A stretch of DNA of 39,358 nt from DATKCA01 sp035544675 (GTDB lineage: Bacteria; Acidobacteriota; Thermoanaerobaculia; Gp7-AA8): positions 1 to 39,358 of the forward strand of contig DATKCA010000134.1 in assembly GCA_035544675.1 (NCBI GenBank), in the 5' to 3' direction. Below the pieces are notes generated by a model, which ran no database searches, was not told the origin of the DNA, and saw only the letters and a program-made list of their open reading frames with translations. The position numbers were made by a program, and so were the translations under genes. This document shows positions 25,566-33,418 of this stretch, piece by piece; within the stretch, counting starts at the first letter, position 1; the number at the start of each line of letters is the position of its first letter.

Positions 25566-28126
25566 TCACCCGCGCGCTCGTTCTCCGCCCGCTCGTTCAC
25601 GAGAAGCTCCGAACCGTGCTGACGGTCCTGGGCATCGCCGTCGGTGTGGCGGTCGTCGTGGCCATTCAGCTCGCCAACAGCAGCGCGCTCCGCGCGTTCA
25701 GCGAGTCGGTCGACGCCGTGGCCGGACGCGCGAACTACCAGATCGTCGGTGAGGCGGGAGAGATCAGCGAGAGTCTGCTGCTTGAACTGCAGCCGCTGTG
25801 GAGCCGCGGCGCGCGATTCGCGCCGGTCATCGACGTCGAGGGAATCATCGAGCCGTCGGGGATGCCCATCCGCCTCCTGGGCGTGGACCTGTTGTCGGAT
25901 CTGCACTTCCGCGAGTATCGATACGCGACCGTGCTGACGGGCAGCGGCACCGCGCAGTCAGCGGCTTCGCAGTACCTGGAGCTGTTCCGCGAGGACTCGG
26001 TCATCCTTCCCGCGCCGTTCGCGCGCGAACAGAATGTCGCGATCGGCGACGCCATCGCGCTGAACATCCTCGGCAACCGTCGCCGGATGGTCGTGCGGGG
26101 CATCCTTCAGGCTCACGGGCCGGCCACGGCGTTCAACGGGAGCATCGCCATCTGCGACATCGCCACGGCTCAGAAGAACTTCTCGATGCTGGGACAGCTC
26201 AGCAGGATCGACCTCATGCTTGCGGATGACGACACCGCTGCGGTCGCGCAGCTCGATCGCATGCTGCCGCCGGGAGTGCGGCTGGAGAGGCCGTCGCGAC
26301 GGAACGAGCGCGTGGAGAGGATGCTCCGTGCCTTTCGCGTGAACCTCTTTGCGCTGGCCGGCGTCGCGCTTCTGGTCGGGATGTTCCTGGTCTACAACAC
26401 CGTGCTGATCTCCATTCTCCGCCGCAGGCGGGACGTGGGAATCCTGAAGACGCTCGGCGCGTCACCGCGCCAGATCTTCGCCACGTTCGTGGCGGAGGGG
26501 TTCCTCTTCGGCCTGCTCGGGTCGCTGCTCGGGATCGCGCTCGGCAACCTGCTGGCCACGTCGATCCTGGGCATGGTCGGCCGCACCATCAACGCGCTCT
26601 ACGTGACATCGGAGCCGCAGGCCGTGACTCTCACTCCGGGAGTGATCGCGCTGGGCATCGCCGTGGGGACGGTGCTGTCGGTGCTCTCGGCGATTCAACC
26701 GGCGGCGGAAGCGGCGCAGATCCGTCCTGCCTCGATGATCAGCGCAGGGCTGCAGCAGAAGATCACGAACACGCGGCCGCTCGTCATCGCGGCGGCCGTT
26801 CTGTTCGCGGCGGGCTTCGCGGTGTCGCGCATCGGACCTGTCGGCGGCATCGCGGTGGGGGGATACGTCGCGGTGCTCTTCGTCGTCGCCGCGTTCTCGC
26901 TGCTCGCTCCCTCGATCGTGCGGATCACGGCCCGCGTGGCCGGGCCGGCGGCCTCCCGCGTTTTTGGAGTGGTGGGACGGCTGGCAGCGGCATCGCTGCC
27001 TGCATCGCTGCGACGCACCGCCATCGCCAGCGCGGCGCTGTCGCTGGCGACCGGGATGATGGTGGCCGTCGCGCTGATGGTGGGCAGCTTCCGCGAGACG
27101 GTCCGCATCTGGGTCGACCAGACGGTCAGCTCCGATCTGTGGCTTCGTCCGGCCAGGAACCTCTCCAACTCGCAGACCGCTCTCTTTCCGCCCGGATTCG
27201 GTGAAGAGGTGGCGAAGGTCCCGTTCGTCGAGGCCATCGAGCGCATTCGGGGGAGGGACGTTCTCTACGAGGACACGATGATCTGGGTGGGCAGCGGCGA
27301 GTTCGGCGTAGCCAACCGCTTCGGCGATCTGCCGATGGTGAAGCCGCGCGCATCGCGCGACGCGCTCGCAGCGGCGGCCGCGCGCGATGGCGTCGTCGTC
27401 TCGGAGAGCTTCTCCGTCCGCTTCGACAAGGATGTCGGAGACACGGTCCAGCTTCCCGTCGCCGCAGGCGTGGCGCGATTTCCGATCACCGGGATCTACC
27501 GCGACTACTCGAACGATCGCGGTGTGGTGGTCATGGACCGGCCGCTCTTTGTCCGCCTGTTTCGCGATGACAGGAGCAACACCGTCGTCGTCTTCCTCAA
27601 GAAGGGAGTGGATCGGGAACAGGCGCGGCAGCAGCTCGAACGGATGTTCGGCCCGAAGTACGGAGCGTTCGCGATCAGCAACGCGGCGATCCGCCGGGAG
27701 GTCATGACCATCTTCGACCAGACCTTCATGATCACTTACGCGCTCCTCGGCGTGGCCATCGCGGTGGCGGCTCTGGGCATCGTGAACACGCTGGCGGCGC
27801 TGATCCTGGAGCGGACGCGCGAGCTCGCGCTCTTGCGTGTGACCGGCATGTCGCTGCGGCAACTGCGCACGATGATCGTGCTGGAGTCGTCGCTGATCGG
27901 CCTCGCCTCCACGGTCGTCGGCGTGGTCATGGGCTATGCGTTGTCCTGGATCCTGATCTACGTGATCAACAAGCAGTCTTTCGGGTGGACGATCGAGTTC
28001 TACACCCCGGTGGCTCTCATCGCGGCCTCGCTCGCTGTCACCTTCCTGGCTTCAGTCGTGGCCGGCGTAGTGCCGGCCCAGCTCGCCGCCCGCCTCAACG
28101 TCGCGGCCGCGCTGAAGAGCGAGTGA
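25562..28126 (+). CDS. ABC transporter permease, double FtsX/MacB type
   Basis: Membrane component of 854 aa with two FtsX core domains. Topology: TM1 near 22-40, a large extracytoplasmic (MacB-PCD-like) domain, three TM helices in the first FtsX domain from about 262 to 400 (RRRRDVGILKTLGASPRQIF is the cytoplasmic coupling-helix region), a central hydrophobic pair near 405-460, a second extracytoplasmic domain, and a second FtsX domain from about 720 to the end (ERTRELALLRVTGMSLRQLR). This is the YbbP-like ten-TM layout, usually paired with a LolD-type ATPase, as here. The downstream boundary is repeat copy 4. Substrate unknown. Confidence 0.94.
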   Translation: MITRALVLRPLVHEKLRTVLTVLGIAVGVAVVVAIQLANSSALRAFSESVDAVAGRANYQIVGEAGEISESLLLELQPLWSRGARFAPVIDVEGIIEPSGMPIRLLGVDLLSDLHFREYRYATVLTGSGTAQSAASQYLELFREDSVILPAPFAREQNVAIGDAIALNILGNRRRMVVRGILQAHGPATAFNGSIAICDIATAQKNFSMLGQLSRIDLMLADDDTAAVAQLDRMLPPGVRLERPSRRNERVERMLRAFRVNLFALAGVALLVGMFLVYNTVLISILRRRRDVGILKTLGASPRQIFATFVAEGFLFGLLGSLLGIALGNLLATSILGMVGRTINALYVTSEPQAVTLTPGVIALGIAVGTVLSVLSAIQPAAEAAQIRPASMISAGLQQKITNTRPLVIAAAVLFAAGFAVSRIGPVGGIAVGGYVAVLFVVAAFSLLAPSIVRITARVAGPAASRVFGVVGRLAAASLPASLRRTAIASAALSLATGMMVAVALMVGSFRETVRIWVDQTVSSDLWLRPARNLSNSQTALFPPGFGEEVAKVPFVEAIERIRGRDVLYEDTMIWVGSGEFGVANRFGDLPMVKPRASRDALAAAAARDGVVVSESFSVRFDKDVGDTVQLPVAAGVARFPITGIYRDYSNDRGVVVMDRPLFVRLFRDDRSNTVVVFLKKGVDREQARQQLERMFGPKYGAFAISNAAIRREVMTIFDQTFMITYALLGVAIAVAALGIVNTLAALILERTRELALLRVTGMSLRQLRTMIVLESSLIGLASTVVGVVMGYALSWILIYVINKQSFGWTIEFYTPVALIAASLAVTFLASVVAGVVPAQLAARLNVAAALKSE

Positions 28127-28217
28127 TGCCATTCCCGGCATCGCGAGGAATCCGGGCGTGATGGGCGGTACGCTCTGCCACCCTGCCGCCCAGATCCCTC
28201 GCTACGCTCGGGATGAC
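28126..28217. repeat. dispersed palindromic repeat, copy 4
   Basis: About 92 bp, left end ATGCCATTCCCGGCATCGCG (diverged) and right end CCTCGCTACGCTCGGGATGAC-like, closely matching copies 1 and 5. It fills the space between the permease stop and the promoter of the copper oxygenase gene; its right end contains an in-frame ATG (28213) that extends the downstream frame by eight codons. Confidence 0.85.
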
Positions 28218-28224
28218 TCGGCGG

Positions 28225-28230
28225 TATGAT
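28225..28230 (+). promoter_or_regulatory. -10 box for a probable leaderless copper oxygenase mRNA
   Basis: TATGAT ends 6 nt before ATG 28237 (spacer CGCCCC). The -35 position falls inside repeat copy 4 and shows no good match. No Shine-Dalgarno precedes the ATG. Confidence 0.5.
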
Positions 28231-28236
28231 CGCCCC

Positions 28237-29577
28237 ATGCGCACGCGGCTCCTCCTGCCCATCGTGGCCGTCCTGGCCGCGTCGGCGCTCATCGCCTCCT
28301 CCTCCCGGCAGCGCGCCGTCCGCCTGCCGGCACCGGTCGTCACCGCCGGACCGACGTTCAACAACGAGATCGTCCGCATTTTTCAGGAGCGCTGCCAGAC
28401 GTGCCATCGCCCCGGCGACATCGCTCCGTTCTCGCTGATCACATACCGCGACGCCGCTCCGTTCGCGGACGCGATCAAGTACATGACCCAGACGCGGCGC
28501 ATGCCGCCCTGGAAGGCTACGTCCGGCTGCGGCGAGTTCGTCGGCGCCCGCACGATGCCGCAGCACGAGATCGATCTCATCGCGCAGTGGGCCGACAACG
28601 GGGCGCCCGAGGGGCGTGCGGCGGACATGCCGGCACCGCTCCAGTTCAACAGCGGCTGGACGCTCGGCACGCCGGACATGGTCCTGTCGAATGCCGAGGC
28701 CTTCACGCCGCCGGCGAGAGGCGACGAGTACCGGTGCTTCACCCTGCCAACGAACACGACGAGCACGACTTACGTGTCGGCCATCGACGTCCATCCCGGC
28801 GATCGCAAGAGCGTTCACCACGTCATCGCCTTCCTCGACGAGACCGGCGCATCCGTCGCGCTGGACGAGAAGGACCCGGGGCCTGGGTACCAGTGCTTCG
28901 GCGATCCCGGATTCACTACGACGGGCACGCTGGGCGGCTGGGCGCCCGGCTATCGCGCGGTGAGACTGCCGCCGGAAGTGGCCTACGAGCTGCCGGCCAA
29001 CGCCCGCGTCGTGCTGCAGGTTCACTATCACGTGGCCCACGGCAATCCCACGCCGGACCGTACCGAGATCGGCATTTACTTCGCCGAGTCTCAGCCGCGG
29101 CAGACCATCCGCATCCTGCCGATCATCAACAGGGACTTCACCCTTCCGCCGAACGATGCAAACTACCGCGTGGATGGTACGTTCCCTCTACCGGCCTTCC
29201 TGATCCCGTCCATGCGCGTCTGGTTCGTCGCTCCACACATGCATCTCCTCGGCCGCAAGATGAAGGTGGAGGCGGCGCTGGAGAGTGGTGAGACGAAGTG
29301 CCTGATCAACATCGACGACTGGGACTTCAACTGGCAGGGGCTGTACCTCTACAAAGAGCCGATCGCGCTGCCGGCGCGGACGCGGCTCTCATTCACCGCG
29401 TATTACGACAACTCCACGGCGAACATCCGCAACCCGAACAGTCCGCCCAAGCCGGTCTACTGGGGCGAAGCGACCACCGACGAGATGGCGCTGGCATTCC
29501 TCGGCGTCACGCTCGATGCCGAGGACCTCACGCGCAACATCAAAGCGGACGACAGCTGGATCCCGCCGCTTCACTAG
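28237..29577 (+). CDS. cytochrome-c-like / PHM-like type II copper oxygenase-domain protein
   Basis: Exported protein of 446 aa. After a signal sequence (MRTRLLLPIVAVLAASALIA) comes a haem-binding CQTCH motif (C53, C56, H57), with a possible axial Met in RRMPPW. A long C-terminal region resembles the peptidylglycine/dopamine monooxygenase double jelly-roll: candidate copper ligands are H194/H195 (SVHHVIAF), H263/H265 (QVHYHVAHG) and H334/H336 (APHMHLLG). This fusion is the cytochrome-c plus ascorbate-type monooxygenase layout annotated in many environmental bacteria; the substrate is unknown. ATG 28237 is preferred to 28213, which lies in the repeat. Followed directly by repeat copy 5. Confidence 0.87.
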   Translation: MRTRLLLPIVAVLAASALIASSSRQRAVRLPAPVVTAGPTFNNEIVRIFQERCQTCHRPGDIAPFSLITYRDAAPFADAIKYMTQTRRMPPWKATSGCGEFVGARTMPQHEIDLIAQWADNGAPEGRAADMPAPLQFNSGWTLGTPDMVLSNAEAFTPPARGDEYRCFTLPTNTTSTTYVSAIDVHPGDRKSVHHVIAFLDETGASVALDEKDPGPGYQCFGDPGFTTTGTLGGWAPGYRAVRLPPEVAYELPANARVVLQVHYHVAHGNPTPDRTEIGIYFAESQPRQTIRILPIINRDFTLPPNDANYRVDGTFPLPAFLIPSMRVWFVAPHMHLLGRKMKVEAALESGETKCLINIDDWDFNWQGLYLYKEPIALPARTRLSFTAYYDNSTANIRNPNSPPKPVYWGEATTDEMALAFLGVTLDAEDLTRNIKADDSWIPPLH

Positions 29578-29666
29578 TCATCCCGAGCGTTAGCGAGGGA
29601 TCTGGGTGGGGGCGCACGATGACGCACCACCCACCCGCCCAGATTCCTCGCTACGCTCGGAATGAC
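29577..29666. repeat. dispersed palindromic repeat, copy 5, between two stop codons
   Basis: Inverted termini GTCATCCCGAGCGTTAGCGA and TCGCTACGCTCGGAATGAC surround a Gly/His-type central part with its own small inverted repeat (GGGTGGGGG near 29604 against CCACCCACCC near 29627). It begins at the last base of the TAG of the copper oxygenase gene and ends immediately before the TAA of the convergent lipocalin-like gene, so it fills the convergent gap exactly and may terminate both transcripts. Confidence 0.88.
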
Positions 29667-30761
29667 TTACGGCTGCGCGAAACGCTTGTCGTAACCGGTC
29701 ATCTCCACGTAGCCCGCGCCTGAGACGCTGACGTTCCCGAACGAGCCGGTCACATCGACGGCACCCTCCCAGTAGGTGATCTGCGTCGATCGCCTGGTGA
29801 TCAGCTCCTGCGCCTCCATGACCGGCTTCAGCACCAGCGAGAGCTTAAGCCCCGGCACGGCAAGGCGCCAACCCATCGGATACGTGGCTCCGCTTTCCGG
29901 CGATCGCCACCGGGAGACCGGCTCGACGCGCATCTGATCGGCGGTGATGTGAATGACCTCGCCGCGGTCGGTGATGAGCGATCCGGAAGAAGTCACGTCC
30001 GGCGAACCGTCGCGCCGGCGGATCTGGTACAGCATCAACTCGGTGTCGTTGTCGAGCTGGACGGAGAACCAGTCCCACCCCTGCTGATTCTCGCGAAGGA
30101 CGGCGCTGCCGAATTCGTGATCCATCCAGGCCAGGCCGGTGCATCGCTCCGCCGGCCGCCCCGGAACGGCAATCGTGCCGCTGACCGCGAGACGCGTCAT
30201 CGAATAGTAATGCGACGCGTATCCGACGCCAGGCGCCTTGACGCTCAGCCCGTTCTCACCGTGAAGCGCGGGAGGCTTCGCGCTGCGCAGGACGAGATCG
30301 ATCGCGTCCCCTCCCTCAGCCGCAACGAGCCGCCACGCGCCGTCGGCCATCGTCGTGACCCGCCACGACTCGTTGAACACGTTCAGCCTTCCCGCCGCCG
30401 CCTGCGCGGTGAATGGCGAGGAGCGGTTCAGCTTTTCGTAGTAGCGGAACTTCTTCCCGTTCACGTCGGTGATGGCGAAATGCGCCAGGGCGATGTGGCG
30501 GACGTCCCACGGCGTCGCGGGCGGTCCGTCCGCGGCCACGACGCCGACGCGGAAGAACGTGACTTCGAACCCGTAGCGCCGCCCGCTCTCCGTCCGGACA
30601 TGACCCGTGTAGTACCACCACTCGGTGCGGTACTCGTCGTGCGAGCCGTGGTCGCGAGGGAACTCGAAGTGATAACCGGGGCCGGCCAGGCGGAAGTCGG
30701 ACGCGGCGGCGGAGTGCAGGAGGCTGAACGCCAGAACGGCAGGAAGGAGGCGCCTCTGCAT
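29667..30761 (-). CDS. CrtC/AttH lipocalin-like exported protein
   Basis: Exported protein of 364 aa: signal peptide (MQRRLLPAVLAFSLLHSAAA), then the CrtC/AttH family signature PRDHGSHDEYRTEWWYYTGH, the FFRVG strand, and a second lipocalin-like domain with CTGLAWMDHEFGSAVL and GWDWFSVQLDNDTELMLYQI. Carotenoid 1,2-hydratase is one family member, but no carotenoid genes are near, and many relatives are of unknown function, so I do not call it a hydratase. ATG 30761 is chosen because it begins the signal peptide; a longer frame to 30848 would overlap the divergent gene. A TATTAT box lies 6 nt upstream. Confidence 0.9.
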   Translation of the reverse strand: MQRRLLPAVLAFSLLHSAAASDFRLAGPGYHFEFPRDHGSHDEYRTEWWYYTGHVRTESGRRYGFEVTFFRVGVVAADGPPATPWDVRHIALAHFAITDVNGKKFRYYEKLNRSSPFTAQAAAGRLNVFNESWRVTTMADGAWRLVAAEGGDAIDLVLRSAKPPALHGENGLSVKAPGVGYASHYYSMTRLAVSGTIAVPGRPAERCTGLAWMDHEFGSAVLRENQQGWDWFSVQLDNDTELMLYQIRRRDGSPDVTSSGSLITDRGEVIHITADQMRVEPVSRWRSPESGATYPMGWRLAVPGLKLSLVLKPVMEAQELITRRSTQITYWEGAVDVTGSFGNVSVSGAGYVEMTGYDKRFAQP

Positions 30762-30766
30762 TCTGG

Positions 30767-30773
30767 GATAATA
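30767..30773. promoter_or_regulatory. bidirectional -10 element between divergent leaderless genes
   Basis: GATAATA reads GATAAT/ATAATA on the plus strand and TATTAT(C) on the minus strand. It ends 7-8 nt before GTG 30781 on the plus side and 6 nt before ATG 30761 on the minus side. The two start codons are separated by 19 bp, leaving no room for ribosome sites with normal leaders, so both mRNAs are probably leaderless and share this element. Confidence 0.5.
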
Positions 30774-30780
30774 CCGATTG

Positions 30781-32583
30781 GTGTCCGAACAGCCGACAGG
30801 CCCGCGCTCCCGCTTCCGCACGGTTGCGAAGGAAAACTCCATCCCCATCGAGGCCGACGACCTCGTCTCGCTGGCGAAACGCTACGCGGATCAGGGGATG
30901 TACGACGAGTCGATCCACCTGTACGAGATGGCCGAGAAGCTGAAGCCGGGCTCCATCACTCTGCGCGACGATCTGGCACGGGTCCGCGACCTCAAGAAGG
31001 ACGCCGAGGAGGCGCGATTCGAGAGCGTGCGGCGGGACGTGGTGGCCGAGCATGCCAAGGACCAGATCGACGCCTCGCAGTACGTGGGACTGGCGCAGTA
31101 CTACATGGCCAAGGACCAGACCTCGAAAGCCATCGAGCTGCTGGAGATCGCCAAGCTCAAGACCGCGAACAACTACCGGCCGTTCGAGATCCTGGCGCGT
31201 CTCTATTACTCGCAGGGCGAGTGGCTGGCCGCGCACGAAGAGGTGTCCGAGGCGCGGAAGCTGAATCCGTTCGACCGCGGGCTGGCGGAGATCTCCGGGC
31301 GCATCGAGTTCGAGCTGAAGAACTTCGACGCCTCACTGGACGACTTCGTTGACTCCTTCCTCCTGGCGACCGATCAGAAGGGGGACACCGCCGAGCCGGT
31401 GCGCCGGATGATCAACACTCTGAAGCGAATCCTGGAGCTTGACCCGAAAGACCTGAACTCCAGAATCAAGAATCGCGTCGACCACCTGCAGATGTGCACC
31501 GAGCGGCTGGAGATCCGCAAGGAGAGCCTCTTCCGCCTGGACGGCCGGGCGGGGATGAGGGAGATCACTCGCAAGATCGAGCGGGCCGAGGAGAAGCGCG
31601 ATGACCTGATCACGCTGGCCACTGATCTGCGGAAGCTCAACGTCTTTCAGCACATGAAAGACGATCAGATCTTCCGGCTCACCAAGTTCACGCGCGTGGA
31701 GAGCTACGTCGACGGCGATTTCGTCTTCCACGCCGACGACCGCTCCATGGACTTCTACGTGGTCAAGGAAGGCTGCATCGAGATCCGCAAGGACACGCCG
31801 TTCGGTCCTCAGATCCTCGGATCGCTGGGCGTCGACAAGATCTTCGGCGAGATGAACTTCATCGACCGCACCCAGCGCTCCAGCGACGCCGCCGCGGTGG
31901 AGTCCTCGGCGTGCTTCACGTTCTCGTTCAGCGCGCTCGACCAGATGATGGACCAGGACAAGGAGATGGCCGTCGGCCTGCACTGGGCGTTCTGGCGCTC
32001 GCTCAGCGAGAAGGTCCGCGACGCGAACGAGCAGCTCAAGATGTTCTTCCAGGAGGACGCCAAGCGCGGCGCCGGCCGGAAGCGCGTCGAGGGGAAGCGC
32101 GAAGTCCAGCAGATCACGGTCAAATCGGAAGAGAAGGTCGACCTGTTCAAGGAGCGCGGCCTCTCGGCGGGTGAAATGAAGCTGCTGGCCACGTTCTCGA
32201 GCGAGGAGCGTTTCCGGGAGGGATCGACGATCTTTCGAGAAGGCGAGAAGGGCGACAAGCTCTTCATCGTTCTGGACGGCCGGGTGAGAATCTCGAAGTT
32301 CATCCCCGGCGTCGGCGAGGAAGCGCTGACCGTTCTGGACCGCGGCGACTTCTTCGGCGAGATGGCGCTCATCGACGACATGGTGCGGTCGGCCGATGCC
32401 AAGTCGCATGACGGCGACGCCACCGTGCTTTCGATCGATCGGGCCACGCTCAACGAGATCCTCTCCATGGACCCGCACGCATCGCTGCAGTTCCTCAACC
32501 TGCTTTGCCGCATGATCAGCAGGCGCCTGCGCGAGATCAACGACAAGATCGTGCAGTGGAAGTACATGTCGGGCGGCTTCTGA
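30781..32583 (+). CDS. TPR protein with two cyclic-nucleotide-binding domains
   Basis: Cytoplasmic protein of 600 aa. Residues about 25-225 hold TPR-like repeats (LAKRYADQGMYDESIHLYEM; LAQYYMAKDQTSKAIELLEI; RIEFELKNFDASLDDFVD), a linking helical region follows, then two cNMP-binding domains at about 285-400 and 465-585. The second has a near-complete phosphate-binding cassette FFGEMALIDDMVRSADAKS with R536; the first has FGEMNFIDRTQRSSDAAA, also with Arg. Domains of this type bind cAMP or cGMP, but there is no DNA-binding, kinase or channel domain, so the output is unknown and a scaffold or adaptor role is an inference. GTG 30781 is chosen for its spacing to the -10 box; TTG 30778 is one codon earlier. 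It is 7 bp upstream of the PAP2 gene. Confidence 0.9.
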   Translation: MSEQPTGPRSRFRTVAKENSIPIEADDLVSLAKRYADQGMYDESIHLYEMAEKLKPGSITLRDDLARVRDLKKDAEEARFESVRRDVVAEHAKDQIDASQYVGLAQYYMAKDQTSKAIELLEIAKLKTANNYRPFEILARLYYSQGEWLAAHEEVSEARKLNPFDRGLAEISGRIEFELKNFDASLDDFVDSFLLATDQKGDTAEPVRRMINTLKRILELDPKDLNSRIKNRVDHLQMCTERLEIRKESLFRLDGRAGMREITRKIERAEEKRDDLITLATDLRKLNVFQHMKDDQIFRLTKFTRVESYVDGDFVFHADDRSMDFYVVKEGCIEIRKDTPFGPQILGSLGVDKIFGEMNFIDRTQRSSDAAAVESSACFTFSFSALDQMMDQDKEMAVGLHWAFWRSLSEKVRDANEQLKMFFQEDAKRGAGRKRVEGKREVQQITVKSEEKVDLFKERGLSAGEMKLLATFSSEERFREGSTIFREGEKGDKLFIVLDGRVRISKFIPGVGEEALTVLDRGDFFGEMALIDDMVRSADAKSHDGDATVLSIDRATLNEILSMDPHASLQFLNLLCRMISRRLREINDKIVQWKYMSGGF

Positions 32584-32590
32584 AACCAGC

Positions 32591-33418
32591 GTGCTCGTCG
32601 TCCTGATCTTCTCCGCGCTGTTTCTTCTCCTGTGGGCCATCTTCATGGCCGGAGCCCCGATGCTCATGCACCTCGCCGGCGTTCTGGCCCATCGAACCGC
32701 GGCGTTCCGCTACCGCGACTATCTCCCGGTCGTGGTGCTGCTCGCCGCTGCGGCCGGCGCCGCGGCGCTGGCCGGCGATGCCTTCCTCGATCTGGCCGAG
32801 CTGGTGCGAGGAGAGAGCCCGCTCCTCCAGCGGGTGGACGCGGAATCGCATCAGTGGGCGGCCTCTCAGAGATCGCCCGGCGCGACGCGCTTCTTCGTAT
32901 TCGTGACCATCGCCGGTGCACCGGTTCCGCTCGCCCTGATCGTCCTGGCCGCATGCGTCGCTCTGGCCATGAAGCGCCGCAGGCAACGGCTGGTCTATCT
33001 CCTGGTCACCAGCGTGGGCGGCGCTCTGCTCGTGGTGCAGCTCAAGATCTACTTCGCCAGGGCCCGGCCTGATCTCGCCGAAGCGATCCGCCAGGCCCAC
33101 GGCTATTCCTTCCCCAGCGGCCACGCCATGGGCGCGATGGTCGTGGCCGGCGCGCTCGCCTACCTCGGATACCGGGCCTTCGCGTCAGCGCGGGCCAGGG
33201 CCGCCGCGGTCGCGGCAGCCACCACGTTCGTTCTCGCCGTGGCCTTGTCCCGCGTGTACCTTGGCGTTCACTGGATCTCCGACGTCGCGGCGGGGATGAG
33301 CGCCGGCCTGGTCTGGGTCACCGGCACGACGGTCGCGTACGAGACGTTCCGGCGCATCCGCATGATCCGGGCGCTGCGCGCAAAGGCGCGAGACGCGGAG
33401 ACGGCCGCTCAGGCGTGA
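32591..33418 (+). CDS. PAP2-family membrane phosphatase
   Basis: Integral membrane phosphatase of 275 aa, type 2 phosphatidic-acid-phosphatase family. The three-part active site is complete: KIYFARARP (K152, R159), SFPSGHAM (S176, G177, H178) and SRVYLGVHWISDV (R221, H227, D231). The likely substrate is a lipid phosphate or undecaprenyl pyrophosphate at the outer face of the inner membrane; the exact one cannot be told. Start GTG 32591, 7 bp after the upstream stop, no clear ribosome site, so probably coupled. It overlaps the convergent YihY-family gene by 10 bp. Confidence 0.94.
   Translation: MLVVLIFSALFLLLWAIFMAGAPMLMHLAGVLAHRTAAFRYRDYLPVVVLLAAAAGAAALAGDAFLDLAELVRGESPLLQRVDAESHQWAASQRSPGATRFFVFVTIAGAPVPLALIVLAACVALAMKRRRQRLVYLLVTSVGGALLVVQLKIYFARARPDLAEAIRQAHGYSFPSGHAMGAMVVAGALAYLGYRAFASARARAAAVAAATTFVLAVALSRVYLGVHWISDVAAGMSAGLVWVTGTTVAYETFRRIRMIRALRAKARDAETAAQA

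Noticed and set aside
29667..30761. Carotenoid biosynthesis locus
   Set aside because: Only a CrtC-like lipocalin fold is present; no crtB, crtI or related genes, and the family includes many non-carotenoid members.
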